A stretch of DNA of 64,000 bases, taken from contig NZ_BNBO01000030.1 in assembly GCF_014655955.1 (NCBI RefSeq), positions 40,035-104,034 on the forward strand. Direction: 5' to 3'. A program made the position numbers and the translations under genes. This DNA is from Kitasatospora indigofera. GTDB lineage: Bacteria > Actinomycetota > Actinomycetes > Streptomycetales > Streptomycetaceae. This document shows, in pieces, positions 42,748 through 51,889 of this stretch. The notes beneath the pieces were generated by a model, which saw nothing but the letters and a program-made list of their open reading frames with translations, was not told where the DNA came from and did no database searches. The stretch's first letter is position 1, and every line of letters begins with the position of its first letter.

Positions 42748-44403
42748 TCACTCCACCCCGATCAGCAGCGGCGCCCACTCCTGGCCCCCTTCGAAGACCA
42801 CCGCGTCGACCTCCGGACGCTGCCGCCGGGCGTGCGCCACCAACTGGTCGGCGAGGCCCCGGGGGGCGCCCTCGCCGAGCACCAGGGTGACCAGTTCACC
42901 GCCGGCCGCCAGCATCCGGGCGAGCACCGTCTCGCCGGTGCCCGCCAGGTCGGCGCCGATCACCGCGACGTCCCCGTCGATCAGGCCGAGCACGTCGCCG
43001 GCCTGGCAGACCCCGGCCATCGTCCAGGACTCCCCCTCGGCGACCGCGAGTTCGGCGTACCGGGTGGCGCCGGCCGCCGAGGTCATGGCGACCACGTCCT
43101 CGTCGAAGCGCCGGGAGGCCTCGTGCACCGCCAGGGCGGCCAGGCCCTGCACCGGCGAGCGGGTGGGCAGGACGGCGATCCGCACGCCCTCCTCGCGCAG
43201 CTGGTCGGCGGCGGCGCCGGCGGCGGCCCGCAGCTCCGGGTCGTTGAGCAGCAGGATCACCTCGCGGGCGCCGGCCCTGCGGACCGCCTCGGCGAGTTCG
43301 GCGCTGGCCGGCGGGCGGTCCGGGTCGGCGTGCAGGACTGCGGCGCCGGCCTGTTCGCAGAGGTCGGCGAGGCCCTCCCCGCTGACCACGCTGAGCACCG
43401 TCCGGGCGCTGCGCTCCCGCTCGCCGCGGGAGTCGGCGGCGCCGGCCCGGGCGGCGGCCTCGGCGAAGTGCGTGATCCGGATCTGGTACGGCCGGCCGGC
43501 CCGGACGCCGGCCTCCACGGCAGCGCCCGCGTCGTCCACGTGCACGTGCACGTTCCACAGCCCGTCGCCGCCGCCGACCACCAGGGAGTCGCCGAGCTCG
43601 GCGAGCCGGGCGCGCAGGACGGGCAGCTCGGCGTCGGGGGCGTCGAGCAGGTAGATCACCTCGAAGGCGGGGTGGCCGGGGCCGGGCGGGCGGACATGGC
43701 CCTCGCAGTCGCCCGCCGCGCCGACCGGCGGCAGCGGCTGGCTGAGCGCCACCGGGCCCATCGGATGGTGGCCGGCCACGGCGTCGGCCAGCGCGCCGAG
43801 GACGGCGACCAGGCCGCGGCCGCCGGCGTCGACCACCCCGGCGTCGGCCAGCACCGCGAGCTGCTGCGGGGTGCGCAGCAGGGCCTGCCGGGCGGATCGG
43901 TAGGCGGTGTCGGCGACCTGGGCGAGGCTGCCGCCGGCCTTGTCGGCCTCCCGCGCGGCCGCGGCCGCCACCGTGAGCAGCGTCCCCTCGACCGGCTCGG
44001 CGACCGCCTGGTAGGCGGATTCGGCGGCCTTCAGCAGCGCGGCGCGCAGCTGCTCGGCGCCGCCGCCGGCCGCCGCGAGGGTCTCGGCCGTGCCGCGCAG
44101 CCACTGGGCGAGGATCACGCCGGAGTTGCCGCGGGCGCCGAGCAGCGCGCCCCTGGCCATCGCCCGCACGCTGTCGCCGAGCTCCGGGACGGCGTCGCCG
44201 GCGCCGTCCCGTGCCGCGGCGGCGAAGCTGTCCTCGACCGCGGCGGCGGCCGATTCGACGGTCAGGTAGAGGTTGGTGCCGGTGTCGCCGTCCGGAACGG
44301 GGTAGACGTTGAGTGCGTCGATCTCCTCGCGGGCCTGGCCGAGCGAGCGCAGGGCCAGCCGGCACCAGGTCCGCACGGCCGGGGCGTCGAGCGTGTGCAG
44401 CAC
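42748..44403 (-). CDS. DAK2-domain / FakA-like fatty acid kinase family protein
   Basis: The 551-residue protein has an N-terminal DAK2 (dihydroxyacetone kinase L-like) ATP-binding domain (NVYPVPDGDTGTNLYLTV at about 32-49; GARGNSGVILAQWLRG at about 89-104), a middle domain containing GAGDC... and VIYLLDAPD, and a C-terminal FakA/YloV-like region ending FEGGQEW. FakA phosphorylates fatty acids carried by FakB; whether this protein does so is inferred. The GTG start (44401-44403) has GGAGGAG upstream. It is divergent from rpmB and adjacent to recG, an arrangement common in Streptomyces. Confidence 0.88.
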   Translation of the reverse strand: MLHTLDAPAVRTWCRLALRSLGQAREEIDALNVYPVPDGDTGTNLYLTVESAAAAVEDSFAAAARDGAGDAVPELGDSVRAMARGALLGARGNSGVILAQWLRGTAETLAAAGGGAEQLRAALLKAAESAYQAVAEPVEGTLLTVAAAAAREADKAGGSLAQVADTAYRSARQALLRTPQQLAVLADAGVVDAGGRGLVAVLGALADAVAGHHPMGPVALSQPLPPVGAAGDCEGHVRPPGPGHPAFEVIYLLDAPDAELPVLRARLAELGDSLVVGGGDGLWNVHVHVDDAGAAVEAGVRAGRPYQIRITHFAEAAARAGAADSRGERERSARTVLSVVSGEGLADLCEQAGAAVLHADPDRPPASAELAEAVRRAGAREVILLLNDPELRAAAGAAADQLREEGVRIAVLPTRSPVQGLAALAVHEASRRFDEDVVAMTSAAGATRYAELAVAEGESWTMAGVCQAGDVLGLIDGDVAVIGADLAGTGETVLARMLAAGGELVTLVLGEGAPRGLADQLVAHARRQRPEVDAVVFEGGQEWAPLLIGVE

Positions 44404-44758
44404 CAGGTCTCCTCCGGGTGTACGCCGCGCATGGCTGTGGGTGGTGAACGGCGGGCGGCGCGGGGCGATGCTGGCAGGTTATCCGGGCCCGCCCGGGATC
44501 GTGGCTGGCAGGAGCCCTGCCGGACGGGCCTGCGGCGGCCTCGCCGCCCAGGTCGGCGGCCGGGCCGGTCGGTGCCCGGGGCGGGGTAAACCCTCCGGAC
44601 GTGGTAGTTTCGTTGAACGGGAGCAAGCGTTGTATGCTCTTCCGGTTGCCTGGAACAGTCCAGGCTCACCCCTTGAATCGGTCCGGTCCACGTGAGTGGC
44701 CCGTTGATTCAGCCGGGGTTTTCGAACGTAAATGATCTGAAGTCTTGGAGTGACTCCT
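44404..44758. other. Divergent intergenic region upstream of rpmB
   Basis: 355 bases without a gene. A possible rpmB promoter is TATGCT at 44633-44638 with TTGAAC at 44613-44618, but the 14-base spacer is short. The AT-richer 44600-44740 stretch is a plausible promoter plus leader of about 115 bases. Confidence 0.4.
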
Positions 44759-44944
44759 GTGGCTGCCAACTGCGACGTCTGCGGCAAGGGGCCGGGCTTC
44801 GGCAACAACATCTCCCACTCGCACCGCCGTACCCGTCGTCGTTGGAACCCCAACATTCAGACGGTGCGCGCTGTGATCGGGCGGACGCCGAAGCGGCTCA
44901 ACGTCTGCACCTCGTGCATCAAGGCCGGTAAGGTCTCGCGCTGA
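44759..44944 (+). CDS. rpmB: 50S ribosomal protein L28
   Basis: The 61-residue L28 starts AANCDVCGKGPGFGNNISHSHRRTRRRW and has a second CxxC (CTSC), so it is a zinc-containing form. The start is GTG at 44759-44761 with GGAG upstream. It is followed by a strong terminator and stands as a single-gene unit. Confidence 0.96.
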   Translation: MAANCDVCGKGPGFGNNISHSHRRTRRRWNPNIQTVRAVIGRTPKRLNVCTSCIKAGKVSR

Positions 44945-44973
44945 CGCGCAGACCGGTAAGCCGGTCCTCCAGT

Positions 44974-45012
44974 AAGTCGGTCCGTCCTCGGATGGATCGG
45001 CTTTCTGTTTTT
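44974..45012 (+). terminator. Rho-independent terminator after rpmB
   Basis: A 14-pair stem with G-U pairs (44974-44987 and 44990-45003) is followed by TTTCTGTTTTT. It starts 29 bases after the stop codon. Confidence 0.88.
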
Positions 45013-45042
45013 CCGGCGGCCCTCGCCGGGTGACCGCCCATG

Positions 45043-45082
45043 AACGCCGCCTGCCCCGGGCCCTGTGCCCGGGCGGGCGGCG
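45043..45082. terminator. Second hairpin between rpmB and thiD
   Basis: AACGCCGCC...CCCGGG pairs with CCCGGGCGGGCGGCGTT with one wobble and one bulge. It lies between convergent rpmB and thiD. Confidence 0.6.
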
Positions 45083-45130
45083 TTCGTGCGTCCGGCCCCG
45101 CCGGACGGGGCCGAGCAGCGGTCCTGCGTG

Positions 45131-45180
45131 GGCCCCGCCGAACGGCCCCGCCGCCGGCCGCGGGACCGTTCGGCGGGGCC
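45131..45180 (-). terminator. Terminator after thiD
   Basis: Perfect 15-base arms (45131-45145 and 45166-45180) with a 20-base loop, seven bases beyond the thiD stop codon. Confidence 0.7.
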
Positions 45181-45187
45181 GGACCGG

Positions 45188-46009
45188 TCAGGCCCCGCGC
45201 AGCCGCCAGCCGTGGTCCACCGGCCCGATGCCCGCCCCGAGCGCGAAGCCGGCCGCGATCGCCCCGGTGACGTACTCCTTCGCCGCGGCCACCGCCCCGG
45301 GCACGTCCTGCCCCTTGGCCAGCTCGGCGGCGATCGCGCTGGCCAGCGTGCAGCCGGTGCCGTGGGTGTGCCGGTTGTCGTAGCGCGCCGCGCGGAACCA
45401 GTGCTCCTCCCCCGGGCCGCCGTACAGCAGGTCGGCCGCCTCGCCCTCCAGGTGGCCGCCCTTGACCAGCACCCAGCGCGGCCCGAGGTCCAGCAGCGCC
45501 CGGGCGGCGTCCGCCATGTCGTCCTGGCCGAGCACGGTGATCCCGGTGAGCTGCGCCACCTCGTGCAGGTTGGGCGTGGCCACGGTGGCCACCGGCAGCA
45601 GCCGCTCCCGGACGGTGGCGACGGCCTCGGCGGCGAGCAGCGCGTCCCCGTGCTTGGAGACCCCGACCGGGTCGACCACCACCGGCGCGTCCAGCCCGGC
45701 GAGCAGCTCGGAGACGGTCTCGACCAGCTCGATCGAGGCCAGCATGCCGGTCTTGACGGCCTGGACGCCGATGTCGTCGACGACGCTGCGGAACTGGGCC
45801 CGGACGGCCTCGGCGGGCAGCTCCCAGTAGCCCTGGACACCGAGCGAGTTCTGCGCCGTGACGGCGGTGATCACGCTCATGCCGTGCACGCCGAGGGCGA
45901 GCATGGCCTTGAGGTCGGCCTGGATTCCGGCGCCGCCGCCGGAGTCGGAGCCGGCGACGGTGAGCACACGCGGAGGGGCGGCGACGGGGCCGCGCGACGG
46001 GAGAGCCAT
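45188..46009 (-). CDS. thiD: Hydroxymethylpyrimidine/phosphomethylpyrimidine kinase
   Basis: ThiD phosphorylates HMP and HMP-P in thiamine synthesis. The 273-residue ribokinase-fold protein has VLTVAGSDSGGGAGIQADLKAML at about 15-37, MSVITAVTAQNSLGVQGYW, VVVDPVGVSKHGDALL and the C-terminal DNRHTHGTGCTLASAIAA (catalytic anion hole and Asp region, about 220-240). The ATG at 46007-46009 is chosen over a TTG three codons upstream. It is separated from pfkA by 139 bases. Confidence 0.96.
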   Translation of the reverse strand: MALPSRGPVAAPPRVLTVAGSDSGGGAGIQADLKAMLALGVHGMSVITAVTAQNSLGVQGYWELPAEAVRAQFRSVVDDIGVQAVKTGMLASIELVETVSELLAGLDAPVVVDPVGVSKHGDALLAAEAVATVRERLLPVATVATPNLHEVAQLTGITVLGQDDMADAARALLDLGPRWVLVKGGHLEGEAADLLYGGPGEEHWFRAARYDNRHTHGTGCTLASAIAAELAKGQDVPGAVAAAKEYVTGAIAAGFALGAGIGPVDHGWRLRGA

Positions 46010-46148
46010 GGGCCCCAACCTACCCGGGACGGCCCGGGGCGCGGCGGGCCCGTCCGGCAGCCGGCGGGCCGGACGGCTCGGCCGGAGGACCGTCCCGGGC
46101 AGGGGCGGCCCCGGCCGGAGGAACGTCCGGGCCGGAGGGCGGCCCCGG

Positions 46149-47174
46149 TCAGAGGATGGCTTCGGACTCCGCCCAGCGGTCCACCGGCACCGTCTTCAGC
46201 CGGGTGACGGCCTCGGCGATCGGCACCAGTTCGATCTCGTTCCGGCGCAGCGCGGTGAAGTGGCCGAAGGCACCCTTGTGGACGGCCTCGACGGCGTGCC
46301 AGCCGAAGCGGGTGGCGAGCACCCGGTCCCGGGAGGTGGGGGTGCCGCCTCGCTGGGTGTGGCCCAGGATGACCGGGCGGGCCTCCTTGCCGAGCAGGTC
46401 CTCCAGCTCGTGGGCGAGCCGGGTGCCGATGCCGCCGAAGGTCTGGTGCCCGTACTGGTCGACCGCGCCGTGGTCGAAGCGCATGGTGCCCTCGGCCGGC
46501 GCGGCCCCCTCGGCGACCGCGATGATGGCGAACTTCTTGCCCCGCTCAAAGCGGTCCTCGACCATCCGGGCGACGGCCTCGATGTCGAAGGGCTTCTCGG
46601 GGATCAGGATGCCGTGGGCGCCGCCGGCCATGCCCGCGGTGAGGGTGATCCAACCGGTGTGCCGGCCCATCAGCTCCACCACCATCACCCGCTGGTGCGA
46701 CTCGGCGGTGGTCTTCAGCCGGTCGATGGCCTCGGTGGCGACGTGCACGGCGGTGTCGAAGCCGAAGGTGACGTCGGTGGCGTCGATGTCGTTGTCGATG
46801 GTCTTGGGGACCCCGACCACCGGCAGGCCGGCCTCGCTGAACATCTTGGCGGCGGTGAGCGTGCCCTCGCCGCCGATCGCGATCAGGGCGTCGATGCCGA
46901 GGTTGCGGGCGAGCGTGGGGGCGTTCTCGACGGCCCACTCGATCCGTTCCCGCTTGACCCGGGCGGAGCCGAGGATGGTGCCGCCGAGGGTGAGCAGGCC
47001 GGTGACGTCGTCGTGCGAGACGGGCCGGCTGCGCCCCTCGATGAGACCGAGGAACCCGTCCTCGATGCCGATGATCTCGTCACCGTGGACGTCGGTGCCG
47101 CGGTGCACCACGGACCGGATCACCGCGTTGAGGCCGGGGCAGTCGCCGCCGCTGGTCAGGACGCCGATTCGCAT
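46149..47174 (-). CDS. pfkA: 6-phosphofructokinase
   Basis: The 341-residue protein phosphorylates fructose 6-phosphate in glycolysis. It starts MRIGVLTSGGDCPGLNAVIR; the phosphoryl-donor loop is GGEGTLTAA and the next signature PKTIDNDI carries the catalytic Asp. The Gly in GGEGT (rather than GGDD) indicates ATP rather than pyrophosphate as donor, while the Lys of PKTIDND is the mixed type seen in actinomycete enzymes. MGRHTGWI and GHTQRGGTP substrate motifs are present. The ATG at 47172-47174 is standard. It is set between thiL and thiD. Confidence 0.95.
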   Translation of the reverse strand: MRIGVLTSGGDCPGLNAVIRSVVHRGTDVHGDEIIGIEDGFLGLIEGRSRPVSHDDVTGLLTLGGTILGSARVKRERIEWAVENAPTLARNLGIDALIAIGGEGTLTAAKMFSEAGLPVVGVPKTIDNDIDATDVTFGFDTAVHVATEAIDRLKTTAESHQRVMVVELMGRHTGWITLTAGMAGGAHGILIPEKPFDIEAVARMVEDRFERGKKFAIIAVAEGAAPAEGTMRFDHGAVDQYGHQTFGGIGTRLAHELEDLLGKEARPVILGHTQRGGTPTSRDRVLATRFGWHAVEAVHKGAFGHFTALRRNEIELVPIAEAVTRLKTVPVDRWAESEAIL

Positions 47175-47418
47175 GGTGGCTGAGCTCTCCCGCTCCATGG
47201 GCGCGTACGCCCCCGAGTAGTTGGATGCCGATCGTCGGCCGGCCCCGCCACCTGGTCCTCATGTACCGGACAAAGCGGGCAGGGCCCGACATTTGACGGC
47301 CAGCCTACGCGCTCCGCCCTGCCCCGGGCGTCTTCCCCGGCGGACGCGGCCCACTCGTCGGACCGCCCGGCGGTTCGCCCGGCCGGTCGCCCGGCCGGTC
47401 AGCCCCGGCTCACCCGGC

Positions 47419-48384
47419 TCACTCCGCGAAGTGGTCCCAGCCGCCGACCCGGTCCCAGGGGGCGCCGTCCACCGTGACCCGGCCGCCGCGCGAGGGGCCG
47501 GCCACCCGGACCACCTCGCCGATCACCCGCCAGCGGGCGGGCAGTTGGGCGGCCGCGGGGAAGGTCGCCACGATCGCGTGGTCCTCCCCGCCGGAGAGCA
47601 CCCAGACCAGCGGGTCCACGCCGACCGCCTGGCCGATGTCCGCCATCTGGGCCGGGATGTCGAAGTCCGCCGCCCGCAGGTCGATGTCGACGCCGCTGGC
47701 CTTGGCGACGTGGCCGAGGTCGGCGACCAGCCCGTCGCTGACGTCGATCATGGCGGTGGCGCCCAACTCGGCCGCGGCCGGACCGGCGTGGTACGGCGGC
47801 TCGGGCCGGCGGTGGGCCTCGACGAAGGCCCGCGGGGAGCGGAACCCGCGCTGAAGGACGGTCAGGCCGGCCGCGGACCAGCCCAGCCACCCGGTCACCG
47901 CGACCACGTCCCCGGCCTGCGCGCCGGAGCGGACCACGGGCGCGCGCCCCTGGAGGTCCCCGAGCGCCGTGATGGCCAGGGTGATGGTGTCCCCGCGCAC
48001 CACGTCGCCGCCGACCACCGCCGCCCCCGCCACCTGGCACTCGTCGCGCAGCCCGTCCATCAGCTCGGTGGCCCAGGTGGTGGGCAGGTCCGCGGGCGCG
48101 ACCAGGCCGAGCAGTATCGCGGTCGGCACGGCGCCCATCGCGGCGATGTCGGCGAGGTTCTGCGCGGCCGACTTGCGGCCCACGTCGTACGCGGTGGACC
48201 AGTCCCGGCGGAAGTGCCGTCCCTCGACCAGCACGTCGGTGGTGGCCACCACCCGGCCGTCGGGCGCCCGGACCACGGCGGCGTCGTCGCCCGGACCGAG
48301 GTCGACCGCCGGGGTGGGCTGCAGCCTGGCGGTCAGCTCCTTGATGAGTCCGAACTCGCCGAGCTCGCCCACGGTCCCCTGCAT
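47419..48384 (-). CDS. thiL: Thiamine-monophosphate kinase
   Basis: ThiL makes thiamine diphosphate from the monophosphate. The 321-residue protein has LGPGDDAAVVRAPDG (about 29-43), TTDVLVEGRHFRRDW, the SAAQNLADIAAMGA helix, GGDVVRGDTITLAITALG, MIDVSDGLVADLGHVAKASGV and a C-terminal SGGEDHAIVATFP. The ATG at 48382-48384 has GGGAGGAC upstream. It is divergent from the Lrp-like gene. Confidence 0.96.
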   Translation of the reverse strand: MQGTVGELGEFGLIKELTARLQPTPAVDLGPGDDAAVVRAPDGRVVATTDVLVEGRHFRRDWSTAYDVGRKSAAQNLADIAAMGAVPTAILLGLVAPADLPTTWATELMDGLRDECQVAGAAVVGGDVVRGDTITLAITALGDLQGRAPVVRSGAQAGDVVAVTGWLGWSAAGLTVLQRGFRSPRAFVEAHRRPEPPYHAGPAAAELGATAMIDVSDGLVADLGHVAKASGVDIDLRAADFDIPAQMADIGQAVGVDPLVWVLSGGEDHAIVATFPAAAQLPARWRVIGEVVRVAGPSRGGRVTVDGAPWDRVGGWDHFAE

Positions 48385-48637
48385 GTGCCGTCCTCCCACG
48401 TCGTCCATCGTCGTCCTGGATCTCGCCGGCATCCGTCCGGCCGTACGCCCCCGCCGCGGCCTGCGGCCGGGGCGCGCCCCCAGCGCGCAGCGTACGCCCT
48501 CGGGCGGTGCAGAGGTCTCCCCTCCCCGGCCCGCGGCGCGGTAGCGTGGTGATCAGTCTGCCGGTGAACCCACCCCCACCACGCTCCACGGGCGATCACG
48601 GCGGCGATCTCCGTACCCAGCCGCCCTGGAGGTCCCC

Positions 48638-48871
48638 GTGGTACATGCGTACATCCTGGTCCAGACCGAGGTGGGCAAGGCCACCTCGGTGGCCCAGTCC
48701 ATCGCCAAGATCCCGGGCGTCCTGCAGGCCGAGGACGTCACCGGACCGTACGACGTGATCGTCCGGGCCGAGGCGGAAACCGTCGACGACCTGGGGCGGA
48801 TGGTCGTCGCCCAGGTGCAGCAGGTCGAGGGGATCACCCGCACGCTGACCTGTCCGGTGGTCCACCTGTAG
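48638..48871 (+). CDS. Lrp/AsnC ligand-binding-domain protein without DNA-binding domain
   Basis: The 77-residue protein is only the RAM (AsnC C-terminal) ligand-binding domain: AYILVQTEVGKATSVAQSIAKIPGVLQAEDVTGPYDVIVRAEA. It lacks the helix-turn-helix, so it probably binds an amino acid or partners a full-length regulator. The start is GTG at 48638 with GGAGG upstream. It is common in actinomycetes next to thiL and DUF3515. Confidence 0.9.
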   Translation: MVHAYILVQTEVGKATSVAQSIAKIPGVLQAEDVTGPYDVIVRAEAETVDDLGRMVVAQVQQVEGITRTLTCPVVHL

Positions 48872-48920
48872 GCCGCGCCCCCTCCGGCGGCCCGCCCACG
48901 GGCCGCACTACCATCGTCGG

Positions 48921-49475
48921 GTGACCCGAGCCGCCCGTGCGACCCACGCCCTCAAGGCCCTCCCGGCCCCCGTCCGGTGGCTGGCCGCACCGGTGGCGCT
49001 GCTCGGCTGCGTGGTCCTGCTGCTCGGCACCTGGGGAGCACCGCCGGCACCCGTCACGCCCACGCCCAGGGCGAAGGAGGTGCCGTACTGCGAGGCGCTC
49101 GCGCGCGCCCTGCCGCAACGGCTGACCGGCCACGGCCGCGAGCACTCCGACTCGCCCTACGTGGTGATCTGGAGCAGCTCGCCACGGACGGTGCTGCGCT
49201 GCGGGGTGCCCCGCCCGGACGCGCTGAACGGCCCGCAGGCGCTGAAGAGCGCGCCCGAGGTGAACGGCGTCCAGTGGTTCGACGAGCCCGACGGCGAGGG
49301 CGGCTACCGGTTCACCACCACACTGCGCGAGGCCAACGTCGAGGTGAGCGTCCCCGCCGGGGCCTACCCCAACTACGCGGACCCGCTGCCCACCCTCTCC
49401 GACGCGGTGAAGGTCAGCGTGCCGGTCTGGAACGAGCCGCTGCCGGCCTCCGCGAGCGGCTCGCCGGCGCCCTGA
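48921..49475 (+). CDS. DUF3515 membrane-anchored protein
   Basis: The 184-residue protein has one N-terminal membrane helix (about 19-40) and a conserved extracellular domain with two Cys (PYCEALARALP and VLRCGVPRP) and the region VNGVQWFDEPDGEGGYRFTTTLREANVEVSVP. The family is actinobacteria-specific, function unknown. The GTG at 48921 is used. It lies between the Lrp-like gene and ddl, its usual place. Confidence 0.9.
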   Translation: MTRAARATHALKALPAPVRWLAAPVALLGCVVLLLGTWGAPPAPVTPTPRAKEVPYCEALARALPQRLTGHGREHSDSPYVVIWSSSPRTVLRCGVPRPDALNGPQALKSAPEVNGVQWFDEPDGEGGYRFTTTLREANVEVSVPAGAYPNYADPLPTLSDAVKVSVPVWNEPLPASASGSPAP

Positions 49476-49480
49476 CGGCG

Positions 49481-49513
49481 CCGGGCCGGGCCCCGGTGCG
49501 GGGCCCGGCCCGG
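49481..49513. terminator. Bidirectional terminator between DUF3515 gene and ddl
   Basis: Perfect 14-base arms (49481-49494 and 49500-49513) with a five-base loop between two convergent genes. Confidence 0.8.
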
Positions 49514-49572
49514 ACGGCCGTGACGCGTGCTGCCCGTGCCGGGACCGGGCCGGCCGGGCCCGGTGCCCGGAC

Positions 49573-50733
49573 CTAGCGCAGGCCGGTGGAGCGGCGCAGC
49601 GCCGCCCGCAGCAGCCGGTCGACCAGCTCGGGGTAGGGCAGGCCGGAGGCCTCCCACATCTTCGGGTAGGCCGAGATGGGGGTGAAGCCGGGCATGGTGT
49701 TGATCTCGTTGACCATCCAGCTGCCGTCCTCCAGCAGGAAGAAGTCGACCCGGGCCAGGCCCTCGCAGCCGAGCGCCTCGAACGCGGCGACCGCCTGGCG
49801 GCGGATCTCGGCGGTCTCGGCCTCGCTCAGCCGGGCCGGGATCTGCACCTCGGAGGAGTCGATGTACTTGGCCTCGAAGTCGTAGAACTCGTAGCCGCCG
49901 CCGACCACGATCTCGGCGGGCACGCTGGCGCGCGGCCCGTCCTCGAACTCCAGCACGGCGCACTCGATCTCGCGGCCCGAGACGCCGGCCTCGACGATCA
50001 CCTTGGGGTCGTGCCGGCGGGCCTCGTCGATCGCGGCGTCGAGGTCGGCGAGGTCCTTGACCTTGGTGATGCCCATGCTGGAGCCGGCCCGGCAGGGCTT
50101 GACGAACAGCGGCAGGCCCAGCGCGCCGACCCGCTCGCGCGCGGCGGCGCGGCCGGCCTCGGACTCCCACTCGCGCGGGCGGATCACCGTGTAGGTGCCC
50201 ACGCCGATGCCGTGCGAGGCCAGGATCCGCTTGGTGAACTCCTTGTCCATGCCGACCGCGCTGGCCAGCACGCCGTTGCCGACGTACGGCACGCCGGAGA
50301 GCTCCAGCAGGCCCTGCAGGGTGCCGTCCTCGCCCCAGGGGCCGTGCAGCAGCGGCAGGACGACGTCGACCTCGCCGAGGGCCTTGGGAACGGCGCCCGG
50401 CTCGTTCCAGACCACCTCGCGGCTGCCCGGGCCGATCGGCAGGGCGACCTGGCCGTCGCCGGCTTCGGCCACCTGGGCGACGTCGGGCAGCCTGCCGTCG
50501 GTGATGGCCATCCGGGTGGGGTCGTCACTCACCAGGGCCCAGCGGCCCTCGTGGGTGATGCCGATCGGCAGCACCTCGTACTTGTCGCGGTCGATGGCCC
50601 TGAGCACACTGCCCGCGGTGGAGACCGAGATGGCGTGCTCGGAGCTTCGCCCGCCGAAGACGATCGCCACCCGCGGCTTCGTGGCGGCGGCGGACTGGTT
50701 CGGGGGGGTCTGTTCGATGCTCATATCGGGCAT
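49573..50733 (-). CDS. ddl: D-alanine--D-alanine ligase
   Basis: Ddl joins two D-Ala for peptidoglycan synthesis. The 386-residue ATP-grasp protein has VAIVFGGRSSEHAISVSTAGSVL (about 22-44), VVLPLLHGPWGEDGTLQGLLELSGVPYVGNGVL, LPLFVKPCRAGSSMGITKV (lid region) and VNEINTMPGFTPISAYPKMWEASG at the end. Two ATG codons (50731-50733 and 50722-50724) are possible starts; neither has a strong ribosome binding site. The long Gln/Asn N-terminus is variable in homologues. It is downstream of gpsA on the same strand. Confidence 0.96.
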   Translation of the reverse strand: MPDMSIEQTPPNQSAAATKPRVAIVFGGRSSEHAISVSTAGSVLRAIDRDKYEVLPIGITHEGRWALVSDDPTRMAITDGRLPDVAQVAEAGDGQVALPIGPGSREVVWNEPGAVPKALGEVDVVLPLLHGPWGEDGTLQGLLELSGVPYVGNGVLASAVGMDKEFTKRILASHGIGVGTYTVIRPREWESEAGRAAARERVGALGLPLFVKPCRAGSSMGITKVKDLADLDAAIDEARRHDPKVIVEAGVSGREIECAVLEFEDGPRASVPAEIVVGGGYEFYDFEAKYIDSSEVQIPARLSEAETAEIRRQAVAAFEALGCEGLARVDFFLLEDGSWMVNEINTMPGFTPISAYPKMWEASGLPYPELVDRLLRAALRRSTGLR

Positions 50734-50887
50734 GAGACTACCGTGCGACTCTTTGCGCCCGTGTTACCCGCCGGGCCGTGTCCCCCGCCCCGGCCCGGGA
50801 CGGCCCGCGCCGGGCGGCGGCCCCGTCCGCGCCGTCCGCGCCGGACAGGGCCGGACGCGCCGGACAGGGCCGGACGCGCCGGACCGC

Positions 50888-51889
50888 CTACCGGCGCTCG
50901 GGCTTGGCCGAGCGGGCCATCAGCGCGGCCAGCACCTCCTGGGTGGGGCGCCCGTTGTGCACCACGTCCACCACCGCCTCGACGATCGGCATGTCGACCC
51001 CGGTGCGCCGGGCCAGGTCCAGCACCGACTCGCAGGACTTGACGCCCTCGGCGGTCTGGCTGGTCGCCGCCACCGCCTCGGCCAGCGTCATGCCGCGGCC
51101 CAGGTTGGTGCCGAAGGTGTGGTTGCGCGACAGCGGCGAGGAGCAGGTGGCGACCAGGTCGCCCATCCCGGCGAGCCCGGCGAAGGTGTACGGGTCCGCG
51201 CCGAGCGCCGCTCCCAGCCGGGTGGTCTCGGCCAGGCCGCGGGTGATCAGCGTCGCCTTGGTGTTGTCGCCCAGGCCCATGCCGTCCGCCATGCCGACCG
51301 CCAGGCCGATCACGTTCTTGACCGCGCCGCCCAGTTCGCAGCCGACCACGTCGGTGTTGGTGTACGGGCGGAAGTAGGGCGTGTGGCAGGCCGTCTGGAG
51401 CCGCTTGGCGACCACCTCGTCGCTGCACGCCACCACCGTCGCGGCGGGCTGCCGGTTGGCGATCTCACGGGCCAGGTTGGGGCCGCTGACGACCGCCACC
51501 CGCTCTGGGCCCACCCCCGCGACCTCGGCGATGACCTCGCTCATCCGCTTCGCGGTGCCGAGTTCGATGCCCTTCATCAAGCTGACCAGCACCGTGCCGG
51601 GTTCCAGCAGCGGCGCCCAGGCGCCCAGGTTCTGCCGGAGCGTCTGGGAGGGCACCGCCAGCACGGCGAACTCGGCGCCGGCCAGGGCGGCGGCCGGGTC
51701 GGTGGTCGCCGTGATCGCGTCGGACAGCCGGACACCCGGAAGGTAGTCCGGGTTCTCGTGCGTCGTGTTGACCGCGTCGACCAGCTCCTGCCGGCGGCCC
51801 CACAGGGCCACCTCGCAGCCCGCGTCGGCGAGGATCATCGCGAAGGCGGTGCCCCACGATCCGGTACCGAACACCGCGCAACGGGTCAC
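50888..51889 (-). CDS. gpsA: Glycerol-3-phosphate dehydrogenase (NAD(P)+)
   Basis: GpsA reduces dihydroxyacetone phosphate to glycerol 3-phosphate for phospholipid synthesis. In the 333-residue protein the Rossmann motif VFGTGSWGTAFA starts at residue 6, the phosphate site is LVSLMKGIE, and the catalytic part includes ELGGAVKNVIGLAVGMADG, GLGDNTKATLITRGLAE and SRNHTFGTNLGRGM. The GTG start at 51887-51889 overlaps the plsC stop as GTGA, so glycerophosphate synthesis and acylation are translationally coupled. Confidence 0.97.
   Translation of the reverse strand: MTRCAVFGTGSWGTAFAMILADAGCEVALWGRRQELVDAVNTTHENPDYLPGVRLSDAITATTDPAAALAGAEFAVLAVPSQTLRQNLGAWAPLLEPGTVLVSLMKGIELGTAKRMSEVIAEVAGVGPERVAVVSGPNLAREIANRQPAATVVACSDEVVAKRLQTACHTPYFRPYTNTDVVGCELGGAVKNVIGLAVGMADGMGLGDNTKATLITRGLAETTRLGAALGADPYTFAGLAGMGDLVATCSSPLSRNHTFGTNLGRGMTLAEAVAATSQTAEGVKSCESVLDLARRTGVDMPIVEAVVDVVHNGRPTQEVLAALMARSAKPERR

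Noticed and set aside
46840..46880. Possible pyrophosphate-dependent phosphofructokinase
   Set aside because: PKTIDND alone suggests it, but GGEGT keeps the Gly of ATP-dependent enzymes.
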